From Xestospongia muta (lineage: Eukaryota; Porifera; Demospongiae; Haplosclerida; Petrosiidae), in contig OY848920.1 in the NCBI GenBank assembly GCA_963693285.1, positions 1,997,135-2,061,134 of the forward strand: a stretch of DNA of 64,000 nucleotides. Direction: 5' to 3'. Positions 22,946 through 32,902 of the stretch are shown here, in pieces. The position numbers and the translations under genes are program-made. Below the pieces are notes generated by a model. It did no database searches. It was not told the DNA's origin and was given only the letters and a program-made list of their open reading frames with translations. Positions within the stretch are counted from its first letter, which is position 1. Each line of letters begins with the position of its first letter.

Positions 22946-24229
22946 ATGCTGATTATTTTCAAATTCCTTTTGTTCAGTTTTCTACTAACTGTCAGTTATG
23001 CCTCTTCTGTTTGTATGGCTGACTGTATTAGTCTAGCAACTCCACATCCTCCTTCACTCTATGAACAATATTGCTGTAATGATAGCAACAGTGGAAAGAC
23101 AATCAAGTGGAAAGAGAACAACAGAGTAAAAATCAATATTTGTCCCAGTAAGATGCCCAATTCTTGTCAAAGGTTTCTTCCTTCAAATTGTTCAGAACAT
23201 TTCAAGAAGAATAGTTCAGCTTTATCTGGATACTACAGAATCAATGGAACTTATGGCTTTGTCTTTGTTGTCTACTGCAATGTAGTGGATTATATCAATG
23301 GACTTAATTTAAGTAATTGCTCACAAGTATTTCAAGAAAGACCCTATGTTCCATCTGGATACTATACATTACTAGCTCCTAATGGTTCCTATATTTCACA
23401 ATACTGTGATATTGTCAAATTCATTAATAGTCTATCTTTGTCTAATTGCTCTCAAATTTTTGAATACAGCTCAGCTCCATCAGGCTATTACACAATACAA
23501 GCTCCTAATGGTTCATGTATATCTGTCTACTGTGATATGGAGGGTAGTAACTGTGATGGTAAGGAAGGCTGGATGAGAGTGGGCTACCTCAACATGAGTG
23601 AACCTAATGCTACCTGTCCTCCTGGACTAAGCACTTATAAATTTCCAAAGATTAATTATTCACTTTGTGATAGAGTTCATTCACGAAGCAGTAGGTGTGA
23701 TTCTGCTTATTTCTCTACTTTTGGTCTAAGCTATTCTCATGTATGTGGATTTATCAGGGGATATCAGTATGGATCTGGAGGTGTTGATGGTTTTTACCCT
23801 AACGGTGGTGGATCTCCTTCAATTGATGGGGCTTATGTTGATGGTGTGTCAATCACTCATGGTAGTAACCCCCGTCATCATATCTGGACATATGCAGTAG
23901 GATATCAGGAGACTGGCAAGTCACATTATGATTGTCCTTGCAACAGTGGCAGCACTCAAACTACACCACAATATGTTGGTAATGATTACTACTGCGAGTC
24001 TGGTTTAGCTGTGGGTGAAGATCATATTTCTGCCTATAGAGACCCACTTTGGGATGGTATGCAATGTGATTACTTAGAGACTCCATGCTGTACATCTCCT
24101 AACATGCCATGGTTTGTCAAGTCCTATAATCAATCAACTACTGATGATATTGAACTAAGAATGTGTACCAGTGAAGGATATCCTGATGAAGCCACTCCAG
24201 TGGATATAATTGAGTTGTATGTTCGTTAA
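22946..24229 (+). CDS. secreted fibrinogen-like modular protein, member 1
   Basis: Single exon, 427 residues. The ATG at 22946 is chosen because it gives a clean signal peptide (MLIIFKFLLFSFLLTVSYA). A conserved Cys-rich head follows (PPSLYEQYCCNDSNSGK), then three fibrinogen-like N-terminal modules of the form NCS-x-x-F...SGYY.I.APNGS...YCD. The last runs into GWMRVGYLNMSEPNATCPPG. The C-terminal 220 residues (YVDGVSITHGS, HIWTYAVGYQE, CPCNSGS, DPLWDGMQC, IELRMCTSEG) form a Cys-rich domain seen in sponge and cnidarian proteins that I cannot name. There is no membrane anchor and there are many N-glycosylation sites, so it is probably secreted and may be lectin-like. It has one module more than the members at 58.4 and 61.4 kb. 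The member is intact. Confidence 0.8.
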   Translation: MLIIFKFLLFSFLLTVSYASSVCMADCISLATPHPPSLYEQYCCNDSNSGKTIKWKENNRVKINICPSKMPNSCQRFLPSNCSEHFKKNSSALSGYYRINGTYGFVFVVYCNVVDYINGLNLSNCSQVFQERPYVPSGYYTLLAPNGSYISQYCDIVKFINSLSLSNCSQIFEYSSAPSGYYTIQAPNGSCISVYCDMEGSNCDGKEGWMRVGYLNMSEPNATCPPGLSTYKFPKINYSLCDRVHSRSSRCDSAYFSTFGLSYSHVCGFIRGYQYGSGGVDGFYPNGGGSPSIDGAYVDGVSITHGSNPRHHIWTYAVGYQETGKSHYDCPCNSGSTQTTPQYVGNDYYCESGLAVGEDHISAYRDPLWDGMQCDYLETPCCTSPNMPWFVKSYNQSTTDDIELRMCTSEGYPDEATPVDIIELYVR

Positions 24230-24877
24230 GTTATTAAAACATTTTTTAAAGTTATATGTTAATTATCTGTGATGTTACACTTTGACCCTCTTAATAATTT
24301 CAGCTACATATAATATTTTGTTAAGAATTAATAATTGTTTATGATTGATGTTTGAAACTTAACACTATGATAGAATAAGGAAAAAAATTAATTGCAATTT
24401 TTCACTTCCATTACCTACTATAATAATTACCAGTTATTGACATCTTATTCATTGTTGTCATGTGTCCTCGTACAGGACACTACAATTGTAAAGTGTACAA
24501 ACCTCAGATACACATTCACATCTGGTCTTCTTGGCTAGTAATTGAGAGTCAGCTTCCTGTAAAGTATGGCTTCATAGCAACCACTCGTTTACTTTTTCTA
24601 AAAGTTCTTTTCTGTATTTTCCAGGACAGTCATATATCAATGTTATTTGAATTATATGTTAAAATATATTACTTAATAAATGATAACTTCTGTAACAAAC
24701 TAAGACTATATCATTGTATCCATCTCATTAATGATTACTAAACTAATGATTAAGAAGAATGTTAAGCAGACTTATTTTTATATTAACTGTAGTTACAGTA
24801 ACATGGTATTTGCTATTTGTGGATATTACCAATAATCAGGACAGAAGACAAGTCTTTGTGCAAGGTAGGACATATAA
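24230..24877. other. intergenic, no gene seen
   Basis: AT-rich 3' flank. An open stretch at 24460-24741 is Tyr/His/Ile-rich, without family features, and I do not regard it as coding. Confidence 0.4.
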
Positions 24878-25080
24878 ATAACATTGGGTGCTTCTTGGCG
24901 TAACTTGACTGATAATGTTATAACACATGTCCTATGATGACATTACTATGTGTCATAGAGTTAATAATGTTAGGTTTGGTTTAGAGTTTAGGTGATGTCA
25001 TCAATATGATGATGTCATTATGTATCATTTCATTATGATGTCATCATAGTCAAGTTACATCAAGAACCACCCATAACATT
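24878..25080. mobile_element. MITE with 25-bp inverted ends and a perfect 8-bp target duplication
   Basis: The element spans 24886-25072 (187 bp). The left end is GGGTGCTTCTTGGCGTAACT; the reverse complement of the right end is GGGTGGTTCTTGATGTAACT, and both continue TGACT. The flanks are ATAACATT on both sides (24878-24885 and 25073-25080). An 8-bp duplication fits hAT or P-type transposition. The interior is rich in GATGTCATCAT-like palindromes and has no coding sequence. Confidence 0.9.
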
Positions 25081-25406
25081 AATTGAATAAAATAATAAAC
25101 TTTCTAAAAACAAAATACTATATAAGGTATCTAGTTAGGAGTTATCAGATTATGCTTACAATATAGTCTACTAGTGTCACAATTCTAAGAATTAATGATT
25201 ATTACTGGTACGTACAACTATCATAATTCCAAGAATTGTTTGCTCCTAACATTAAATCTGATAAATTACAATACAAGTTAACTATGTCAACAAAGTCCTT
25301 ATAAGTGATAATAATAATTATAGTATCTAGTTAGTAATTTATAATCCTTCAATCAACAATCATTCTATCAGTTTTTCTTGGAGCATCTGACCATTAAACT
25401 TAAGTA
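25081..25406. other. upstream flank of member 2
   Basis: AT-rich sequence before the ATG at 25407. AATTCTAAGAATTA and AATTCCAAGAATTG are two short related palindromes at about 25181 and 25231. No gene. Confidence 0.35.
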
Positions 25407-26657
25407 ATGGAATCGTTTGTTTGCTACCTACTTGCCAGTCTTATTGCAGCTAGCAAGGCCTACTCTGTTTGTATGGCTGATTGTACTGTCGAACTAACAC
25501 AACTTCCTCCCTCACTCTATGAACAATACTGTTGTATTCATAGTAATAGTGGAAAGAAGTTTGAGTTAAAAGAAGGTAATAATGTCTACTACATTCTCTG
25601 TTCCAGCAAACTACCTTCCTCTTGTCAAAGGTTTTCTACTATCCTGAATTGTTCTGATCTTTTCAGATTAAACAGTTCAGCTATATCTGGTTATTATATT
25701 TCTAATGGTTCCTTTATCTACTGTAATATAGAGGATTATATTGATGGATATGATTGCTCTGAAGTGTTTCGTCGTAACCAGTCTGCTCCTTCAGCTTACT
25801 ACAAGATACCTTCTAATGGTACCATAATGTCAGTGTATTGTGACATTGTGGAGTATATCAATGGTCTCTCTTTGTCTAATTGTTCTCATATTTATAATGG
25901 ATATAGCTCAGCTCCATCAGGTTATTACACAATACGAGCTCCTAATGGTTCTCTTATATCAGTCTACTGTGATATGGAGGGTAGTAAATGTGACGGTAAA
26001 GGAGGTTGGATGAGAATAGGTTACCTCAACATGAGTGAACCTGGTGCTACCTGTCCTCCTGGTTTAACACAACGCCAATATAATAATATTGATCATGATG
26101 TGTGTGGTCTTCCTAACTCTGGTGTGTTTAGCCGTACATTCTTCTCTACTCAAGGAATCCATTACAATAAGGTGTGTAGTCAACTAAGAGGGTACCAATA
26201 TGGAACTCCTGATGCATTTAATATTAACAGTAATAATATTGACTCCTGTTATGTTGATGGTATTTCTATTACTTATGGTAGTAATCCTCGAAAGCATATT
26301 TGGACATATGCAAATGGTTTATCATCTGTAACCATCCAGTTATTTTCCTGTCCCTGTAATAGTGGAAACACTGCAGCAGTTATACCAAATTTTGTTGGAA
26401 ACAGCTACTTTTGTGAATCAGGACTTCCTGTTGGACAACAATCGCAACAACAAGTCTTATACTCCAATGATCCATTATGGGATGGAAAACAATGTAATGC
26501 AGACGAAGGGCAATGTTGTACTAACCCTAAGATGCCATGGTTTATAAAGACTCTTAATGAAACTACTATTGAAGATATTGAACTAAGGGTGTGTGCAAAT
26601 GAAGGATATATAAATGAAGATACTCCCTTGGATGTTATTGAAGTCTATGTTAGCTAA
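25407..26657 (+). CDS. secreted fibrinogen-like modular protein, member 2
   Basis: Single exon, 416 residues, with a signal peptide (MESFVCYLLASLIAASKAYS) and the shared head PPSLYEQYCCIHSNSGK. Three fibrinogen-like modules follow (NCSDLFRLNSSAISGYY, DCSEVFRRNQSAPSAYY, NCSHIYNGYSSAPSGYY), then GWMRIGYLNMSEPGATCPPG and the common C-terminal domain (YVDGISITYGSNPRKHIWTY, CPCNSGN, DPLWDGKQC, IELRVCANEG). The last module and C-terminal domain are almost identical in DNA to other members, while the first 150 residues diverge strongly. It is intact and probably secreted. Function in recognition is inferred. Confidence 0.8.
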   Translation: MESFVCYLLASLIAASKAYSVCMADCTVELTQLPPSLYEQYCCIHSNSGKKFELKEGNNVYYILCSSKLPSSCQRFSTILNCSDLFRLNSSAISGYYISNGSFIYCNIEDYIDGYDCSEVFRRNQSAPSAYYKIPSNGTIMSVYCDIVEYINGLSLSNCSHIYNGYSSAPSGYYTIRAPNGSLISVYCDMEGSKCDGKGGWMRIGYLNMSEPGATCPPGLTQRQYNNIDHDVCGLPNSGVFSRTFFSTQGIHYNKVCSQLRGYQYGTPDAFNINSNNIDSCYVDGISITYGSNPRKHIWTYANGLSSVTIQLFSCPCNSGNTAAVIPNFVGNSYFCESGLPVGQQSQQQVLYSNDPLWDGKQCNADEGQCCTNPKMPWFIKTLNETTIEDIELRVCANEGYINEDTPLDVIEVYVS

Positions 26658-26860
26658 CTGCTTATATTGATGTTATTGAAGTCTTTATGCGTTAAAAACT
26701 AAATAAACAAAAAGATACAGCAAGCTTTAATAGACCTTTTTGCAAGTATATTAAATTCACAAATACAGTTATATGAATAATTATTAACAAAAACTTACAT
26801 TGTTTGCTGCCCATAGGGTATATATATAAATACTGCTATTTCAATTTTCTTTATAATTAA

Positions 26861-26908
26861 TGACGTCACTTCAAAATTAATTAACGAGGGATTTCCATGG
26901 GAATTCCC
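26861..26908 (+). promoter_or_regulatory. CRE and paired kappaB-type sites upstream of the Death-domain gene
   Basis: TGACGTCA at 26861-26868 is a perfect cAMP-response/ATF palindrome. GGGATTTCC at 26888-26896 and GGGAATTCCC at 26899-26908 are consensus Rel/NF-kappaB sites separated by two bases. They end 43 bp before the ATG at 26952. Binding is inferred from consensus only. Confidence 0.6.
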
Positions 26909-26951
26909 CCATTTGCTTTCGAATTTAACCGGGCGTTGATGTATATTGATA

Positions 26952-28512
26952 ATGTCTGTCTCTAGAGAAGATCACTTTTTGGACCAACAACCTCCAATTC
27001 TAGAAATAACAACACATGCTAGAACTGCAGAATGGAATCAGTTGGGAGTAACTCTAGAACTGGACAATGTAGATTTGGCGGGATGCCATGATTGCACTAA
27101 GATGTATCAGATATGGCTTCAAGACAAAGGTGAAAATGCAACAAGGAGGAGGTTGCTAGGTGCTTTAACGGATATTAGACAAAACGATGTTGCTAGAAAG
27201 TATAAAGAGCACATAGATAAACTGGTTAGTAACTGAATCTAAGTACTGTAGGATTCTAATTACAATAGAGACTGGAGGATTGTTAGTATTAACATGTGGT
27301 AATATTCCAATTGAAGCCTTAAACACATGTACAATCTGCTCATTGTTAAAATAGATTGGCTGTTATAACTAACTCATGGTCATTTATATAGGATGCATAC
27401 GTGCCTACAAAATACATGTTTGAATAGACGGTTCACGTATTTCAATAAATTTCCAGAAAGGATACTATTAAAATAGATAAGTTGTTTTAATAACTGATTC
27501 ATACTCAGTTAGGTTGCATGTATCCTTTAAAAATGTATTATGTTATGGTTACTCTTTATTATAAGATTAATAGTTCATATGACATGTTAGAAAGAAGATG
27601 ACTGATAACAGTAGAACTACCCACATTGTTTACTTTAAATAATTAGTAAATAGTAGAGTCTGAAATCTCCATTATGGAGTACTCTAGCTAGTCTGTTGTT
27701 GCATTTCTGAGAAGTTACTTGTTGAAGTTCATGTACTACTAAAGTCACTTGTTTTAAAGTTCATGAACTATTAATTCTGTAATCAAAACAGTTTGTGTTT
27801 TTAAAATATAGGGCACATGCATGCAACCAAATTGACTATGAATCATTTAAAAAAATTAATCTGTTTTAACAGTGATATATACCAGTCATCAGTAAATGTA
27901 ATTAACTAAATCATTGGTTGCTAGGTTTAATATTACCATTTTTGTTGTTGTTAATTTATATAGGTAGATGATAGCACTAAATCTTCTTTAATGTCAACAA
28001 ATCAAAGTACCAATCAGCCTGACACAGATTCTAACAGCACTAACAACAGTCAACAACCACAAGAACTGGAAACTTTGGCTTCTCAAGTACAAGATAAAAA
28101 TGGCAGAGTGCTAACAAGTTCTCATTCATTTGCTTCATCTACTAGTGGCATATCTGGAGCAACACCATTTCATAGCCTCAAATCATCTTCAACACACACT
28201 GATTCCTTTATTCTATCCATTCTTAATAAGAAAATAAAGGTTTGTCAAGGATGTGGAAATAAATTTTGTAAAAATCGAATACCGCCGAAAGATCTCTGCA
28301 TCAAACATTGGGAATCACGAGAGTTTCAACCAAAGGGATCAAATATAACAAGAAAGCGTTATAGTTATGGATATTATCATTGTAGAAAGAGATGTCTTTT
28401 ACGTCGTTGGACCAACTTCCACAACTCTCAATTAGATTATTCAAATGTGCGTAGTGAATTGCAACAGAAACACAAAGATCACCTTTTTAAAGAATTTGAA
28501 ATCCGTTTATAA
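26952..28512 (+). CDS. Death-domain protein with C-terminal Cys/His domain
   Basis: Two exons, 26952-27224 and 27964-28512, joined in phase 0 (273 residues). The first exon is almost all Death domain: EWNQLGVTLELDNVDL, CTKMYQIWLQDKGENATRRR, LLGALTDIRQNDVARKY. The second begins VDDSTKSSL, passes through an Asn/Ser/Gln-rich linker and ends in the domain shared with the minus-strand gene at 20203: VCQGCGNKF, IPPKDLCIKHWESREF, YGYYHCRKRCL, LQQKHKDHLFKEFEIRL. The conserved C-x2-C and H-C pairs suggest zinc binding. If translation continued past the first exon it would stop at 27234, giving a Death-only form. The 739-bp intron holds pieces of the dispersed repeat of 7640. It is probably an intracellular adaptor; the partner is unknown. 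Confidence 0.75.
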
Positions 28513-28831
28513 ATTTTAATGTATATTGATAATCTTAAGTTTGATTACTACAAATTAATGTTAGTACAAATTATATATTTATTATTACAATTGAGTAGAC
28601 TCTTGGCTATATGGTTGCAGATGATGCCAACTTTTAAACAAGATGTTTGTAAAACATTTATTCATAAAGTAGTAAAGTCAACAACTACATATCCTGTTCA
28701 CTATACCTATAGTATTCTATTACTGGTACTCTAGACACTGCCTTAATTATACTATAGACATAGCTTCTAATTCTTATTAACTTTGCTACAAAAGTAGCTG
28801 AGCAAAGCTGCCATCTATATTGATATTAATC

Positions 28832-29860
28832 ATGGATGCTATTTTTAATTTTTTCTTTTTCAGTTTATTACTGTGTGGCAGTAATGCTCATATTGCTGAA
28901 TGTACAGGTCAACTAACTTTACGTCCTCCCTCGCTCTTTGAACAATACTGCTGCATTCCTAGTAACAGTGGAAAGAAGTTCAAATTGAGGCAGAACAATC
29001 ACATCAACTACATTCTCTGTCCAACTACAGTGCCTACATCTTGTAGTAGATATAGCAGTTCCTGTAATGCTATACTGCAGGTCTTTCCTACAGCTCCATC
29101 AGGTTATTACACAATACAAGCTCCTAATGGTTCTATATCAGTCTATTGTGATATGGAGGGTAGTAAATGTGATGGTAAGGGAGGTTGGATGAGAATAGGT
29201 TACCTCAACATGAGTGAACCTGGTGCTACCTGTCCTCCTGGTTTAATGCGACACCAATATAATAATATTGATCATGATGTGTGTGGTCGTTCTAACTCTA
29301 ATAAATTTAATCATACATTTTTCTCTACTCAAGGAATCCATTACAATAAGGTGTGTGGTCAACTAAGAGGGTACCAATATCGAGCTCCTGATGCATTTAC
29401 TTATAACAGTAATAACATTGAATCCTGTTATGTTGATGGTGTTTCTATTACATATGGTAGTAGTCCACGTAAACATATTTGGACATATGCTAATGGTTTA
29501 ACTTCTGATAATGTGCCCTTCCTACAAAATTGTTGTCCATGTAATGCTAACAATACTTTAGCACCTGTATATAAACCAAACTTTATTGGAGATGACTATT
29601 ATTGTGAATCAGCCATTCCTCCTTATGTAAGTGGAAATACACAAAGATGGCAATCTGTCTTATATGTCAATGATACATTATGGGATGGACAACAATGTGA
29701 TGGAAATGAAGGACCATGTTGTACTAACACTAAGATGCCATGGTTTATCCAGACTTTTAATGTGACTACCAATGAAGATATCGAATTAAGGGTGTGTTGT
29801 AATGAAGATTATCCTGATGAAGATACTCTCTTGGATATTATTGAACTCTATGTTAGCTAA
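28832..29860 (+). CDS. secreted fibrinogen-like protein, member 3 (single module)
   Basis: Single exon, 342 residues. The ATG at 28832 gives a signal peptide with a Phe run (MDAIFNFFFFSLLLCGSNA). The head domain PPSLFEQYCCIPSNSGKKF is followed by only one fibrinogen-like module (CNAILQVFPTAPSGYYTIQ... SVYCDMEGSKCDGKGG) and the common C-terminal domain (CYVDGVSITYGSSPRKHIW, CCPCNANNT, DTLWDGQQC, IELRVCCNEDY). It is the shortest member; the other members carry two or three modules. It lies 320 bp after the Death-domain gene on the same strand. Intact, probably secreted. Confidence 0.8.
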   Translation: MDAIFNFFFFSLLLCGSNAHIAECTGQLTLRPPSLFEQYCCIPSNSGKKFKLRQNNHINYILCPTTVPTSCSRYSSSCNAILQVFPTAPSGYYTIQAPNGSISVYCDMEGSKCDGKGGWMRIGYLNMSEPGATCPPGLMRHQYNNIDHDVCGRSNSNKFNHTFFSTQGIHYNKVCGQLRGYQYRAPDAFTYNSNNIESCYVDGVSITYGSSPRKHIWTYANGLTSDNVPFLQNCCPCNANNTLAPVYKPNFIGDDYYCESAIPPYVSGNTQRWQSVLYVNDTLWDGQQCDGNEGPCCTNTKMPWFIQTFNVTTNEDIELRVCCNEDYPDEDTLLDIIELYVS

Positions 29861-30924
29861 CTGCTTATATTAATCATTTACATTCACATTTTGTTACTTT
29901 GTTTATACCAGTTTTAAAATTTGTGTGATTTACAATAAATATAATAATTAGAATTTCGTTATTGGGAATTCATTAGAATTTATCAATTGGCCTTTTTCCA
30001 ATTATATCATTTGTTTGTTCAGCTTAAGAGGAGCAGAATAAAATTGATCACTGCATTTTCTTTATCATTGACGTATATAGTTACAATCTAGTCATCTTGT
30101 AAATAGAGTCTCTTTAAAGTTCAGAGAAATACATCAACAATAGTATTACTACTGAAAATTTACTGCTATTGTTTCATTAACAAACCCAATACTGAATTTC
30201 CACATTGCCAAATATTCACAATGTAGTATATATGTATGACTTGATCTTAATATTTGTACCAGTTATTTACTTTAATCATCAATACTTTAAACAACTATAG
30301 AGCTTTATAACATATCAATCTAGTTAATTCTGTGACATTTACTCCTAAATATAGCTATATCATGCTGTATGCCAGTCATAGCCAGCCTGAATAGCAAGAA
30401 TATATATGTCAGTCAGTATATACTGATGTTAAAATTTGCAATTTATCTAAAGGTTTATAAGAGCATTAATCATAAACCATTATAGTTAAATATATGGAAA
30501 TGTTGAAAAATTGTTAAAAATAGAACAATGAAAACAATTATAGTCCAAAAAGAGTATAAGACTACATGACAGGTGAGCATGGGCCAGGCAATATAAGTAT
30601 AATTCATTGTAGTAGTAATAAATCATTTTTTATAAATGACAACAATTGTACCATGAGACAAAAAGTATTGTGCCTTATTGTTGGAGTCTTTACAGCTTTT
30701 ATCCACATCTTTCTTCATTTGTTTATATAAAAAGAGCTCTATTGAGTTTTGAAATCATGTGATCCTGTCAAACTCATTAGAAATCTGTACAGGAGGCACT
30801 TTTACACTATCAACATGTGCCGTTACTAGGTTTGACAAGATTTAATTGCTCAGCAAAAATATTATGAAGAGCATATGACTTAAGTAATAGGTTACACAAC
30901 ACAACTCTGAGTCAACTTCAGAAT
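29861..30924. other. intergenic, no gene seen
   Basis: About 1 kb of AT-rich sequence. I see no exon-like stretch, long repeat or RNA gene. Confidence 0.4.
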
Positions 30925-31095
30925 CAAAATAATGATGATGGTGATGTTTGTAAGAATGTTGAGGTAAGTGTTGGTAATACATTATGTATAGTGAACATAG
31001 CAATAGTTCAGAATTAATTTAATTCAGTTCTTAGTTATTGTAATGCAAGTTGAGGTGGAGCAAATGGTGTAGTTCCTGTTTAGTTAATTTGTTTT
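30925..31095 (+). pseudogene. third, highly degraded fragment of CDC5L exon 1 and intron 1
   Basis: A GGTGATG...AATGTTGAG/GTAAGTG stretch near 30938-30970, then CAGTTCTTAGTTATTGTAATGCAAG and GAGGTGGAGCAAAT..., parallels 51075-51260 (end of exon 1 and the beginning of intron 1 of CDC5L) in order. Similarity is partial, so this is tentative. Confidence 0.4.
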
Positions 31096-31149
31096 GTATA
31101 TCCTATATATACAATGTATCATATCATGCAGTGGCATTGTATCTATGTA

Positions 31150-32115
31150 TATTCAATATTAAGTCATTTGTAAGAGTAACAAACATTATTCAGGTTATTA
31201 TAATAATGCCGGCATGGACTGTTAAATTGGATTAGTTATTTCAACCAATTAATTACCATTTATGTTGAATGTATACCTACAAAATATATTCAGTAATAAG
31301 TCATTTGTAAGAGTAACAAACATTACTCAGGTTATTATAATAATGCATGCATGGACTCTTAAAATAGATTAGTTATTTTAACCAATTAATGGCCATTTAT
31401 GTTGAATGTATACCTACAAAATACATTCAGTAATAAGTCATTTTGTAAGAGTAACAAACATTACTCAGGCTATTATAATAATGCATGCATGGACTGTTAA
31501 AATAGATTAGTTATTTCAACCAAATAATAGCCATTTATGTTGAATGTATACCTACAAAATACATTCAGTAATAAGTCATTTTGTAAAAGTAACAAACATT
31601 ACTCAGGCTATTATAATAATGCATGCATGGACTGTTAAAATAGATTAGTTATTTCAACCAAATAATAGCCATTTATGTTGAATGTATACCTACAAAATAC
31701 ATTCAGTAATAAGTCATTTTGTAAGAGTAACAAACATTACTCAGGCTATTATAACAATGCATGCATGGACTGTTAAAATAGATTGGTTATTTCAACCAAT
31801 TAATGGCCATTTATGTTGAATGTATACCTACAAAATATATTCAGTAATAAGTCATTTGTAAGAGTAACAAACATTACTCAGGCTATTATAATAATGCATG
31901 CATGGACTGTTAAAATAGATTAGTTATTTCACCCAAATAATGGCCATTTATGTTGAATGTATACCTACAAAATACATTCAGTAATAAGTCATTTGTAAGA
32001 GTAACAAACATTACTCAGGTTATTATAATAATGTATGCATGTACTGTTAAAATAGATTAGTTATTTCAACCAATTAATTACCATTTATGTTGAATGTATA
32101 ACTACAAACTACATT
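31150..32115. repeat. satellite: seven tandem ~138-bp units
   Basis: The marker TAAGAGTAAC recurs at 31171, 31308, 31446, 31584 (one change), 31722, 31859 and 31996, a period of 137-138 bp. Each unit contains the self-complementary ATGCATGCAT or a variant and CTACAAAATACATTCAGTAATAAG. The unit is homologous to part of the single-copy dispersed repeat at 7640 and to pieces at 27345-27550, so the array looks like internal amplification of that element. Confidence 0.9.
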
Positions 32116-32139
32116 AAAATATTAACAATATTACTCATA

Positions 32140-32700
32140 CATAATTAATATGGACTGTATACTCCATGTACTTCAACAATTGACTGCTTAAAAGTGCACG
32201 TGTCTAGGAAAAACTATACTTAGTGACAACCCTCATACTTAGACCCAGCATCCATGAAATTTATTTTGTTTAACAAGACGTTAAGAAGAATGGCTATATA
32301 ACTGTCAATCAGTATATTAGCAATAGCAGTAATGCATATGTACTACTTATCACTATCTTATCATGTATCATAATAAGTGAGAGAGCATAATGGCATCATA
32401 GTATATATGGTGATTATGTCATCAGAATGATCAGTACTTACGTATACTTTAGTAATGATGAGACTCACATAAAATCATTTTTATTCAATCTAATCAAACA
32501 TATAGCATATAATTACTATGGAATTGCATAGTTCATGTACTTTAACAACTGACTGCACAAAAGGGCATGTGTGTGATGTAAATTCAATAGTGACAACCCT
32601 CACAATTAGGTTCATCAACCACTATCCATGAAATTTAATTTGTTTAATTAACAAGACATTAACAAGAATGCTTACACAGTATATTAGTGATAAAACAAGG
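32140..32700. repeat. two copies of the dispersed repeat seen at 7640
   Basis: Copies at about 32140-32345 and 32505-32700 share TTCATGTACTT or CCATGTACTT, GACTGC, ATAGTGACAACCCTCA, ATCCATGAAATTTA and TTTGTTTAA in order. They follow the satellite directly, which fits one larger element whose inner part was amplified. Confidence 0.6.
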
Positions 32701-32902
32701 TGATGCTTACTATTTCTCAGAATTTGATCATGTAACATGTAAGTAAGGAAGATGTTAAATGACATCACACAACTAGTATGTTGATTATGTCATCAGAATG
32801 ATTGGCACTTACAACTATATATACTTTAATGTAATGAGATTCACTTTAAAATAATTTCATTCAGTCTAGTCAAAAATAGAGCATATTGCAGCTGGATTAG
32901 CC

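Noticed and set aside
24460..24741. 93-residue open frame
   Set aside because: Composition follows AT-rich sequence, with no splice context, signal peptide or family motif.
31150..32115. CRISPR-like array
   Set aside because: Units are whole 138-bp tandem repeats without unique spacers, in an intron-containing eukaryotic genome.
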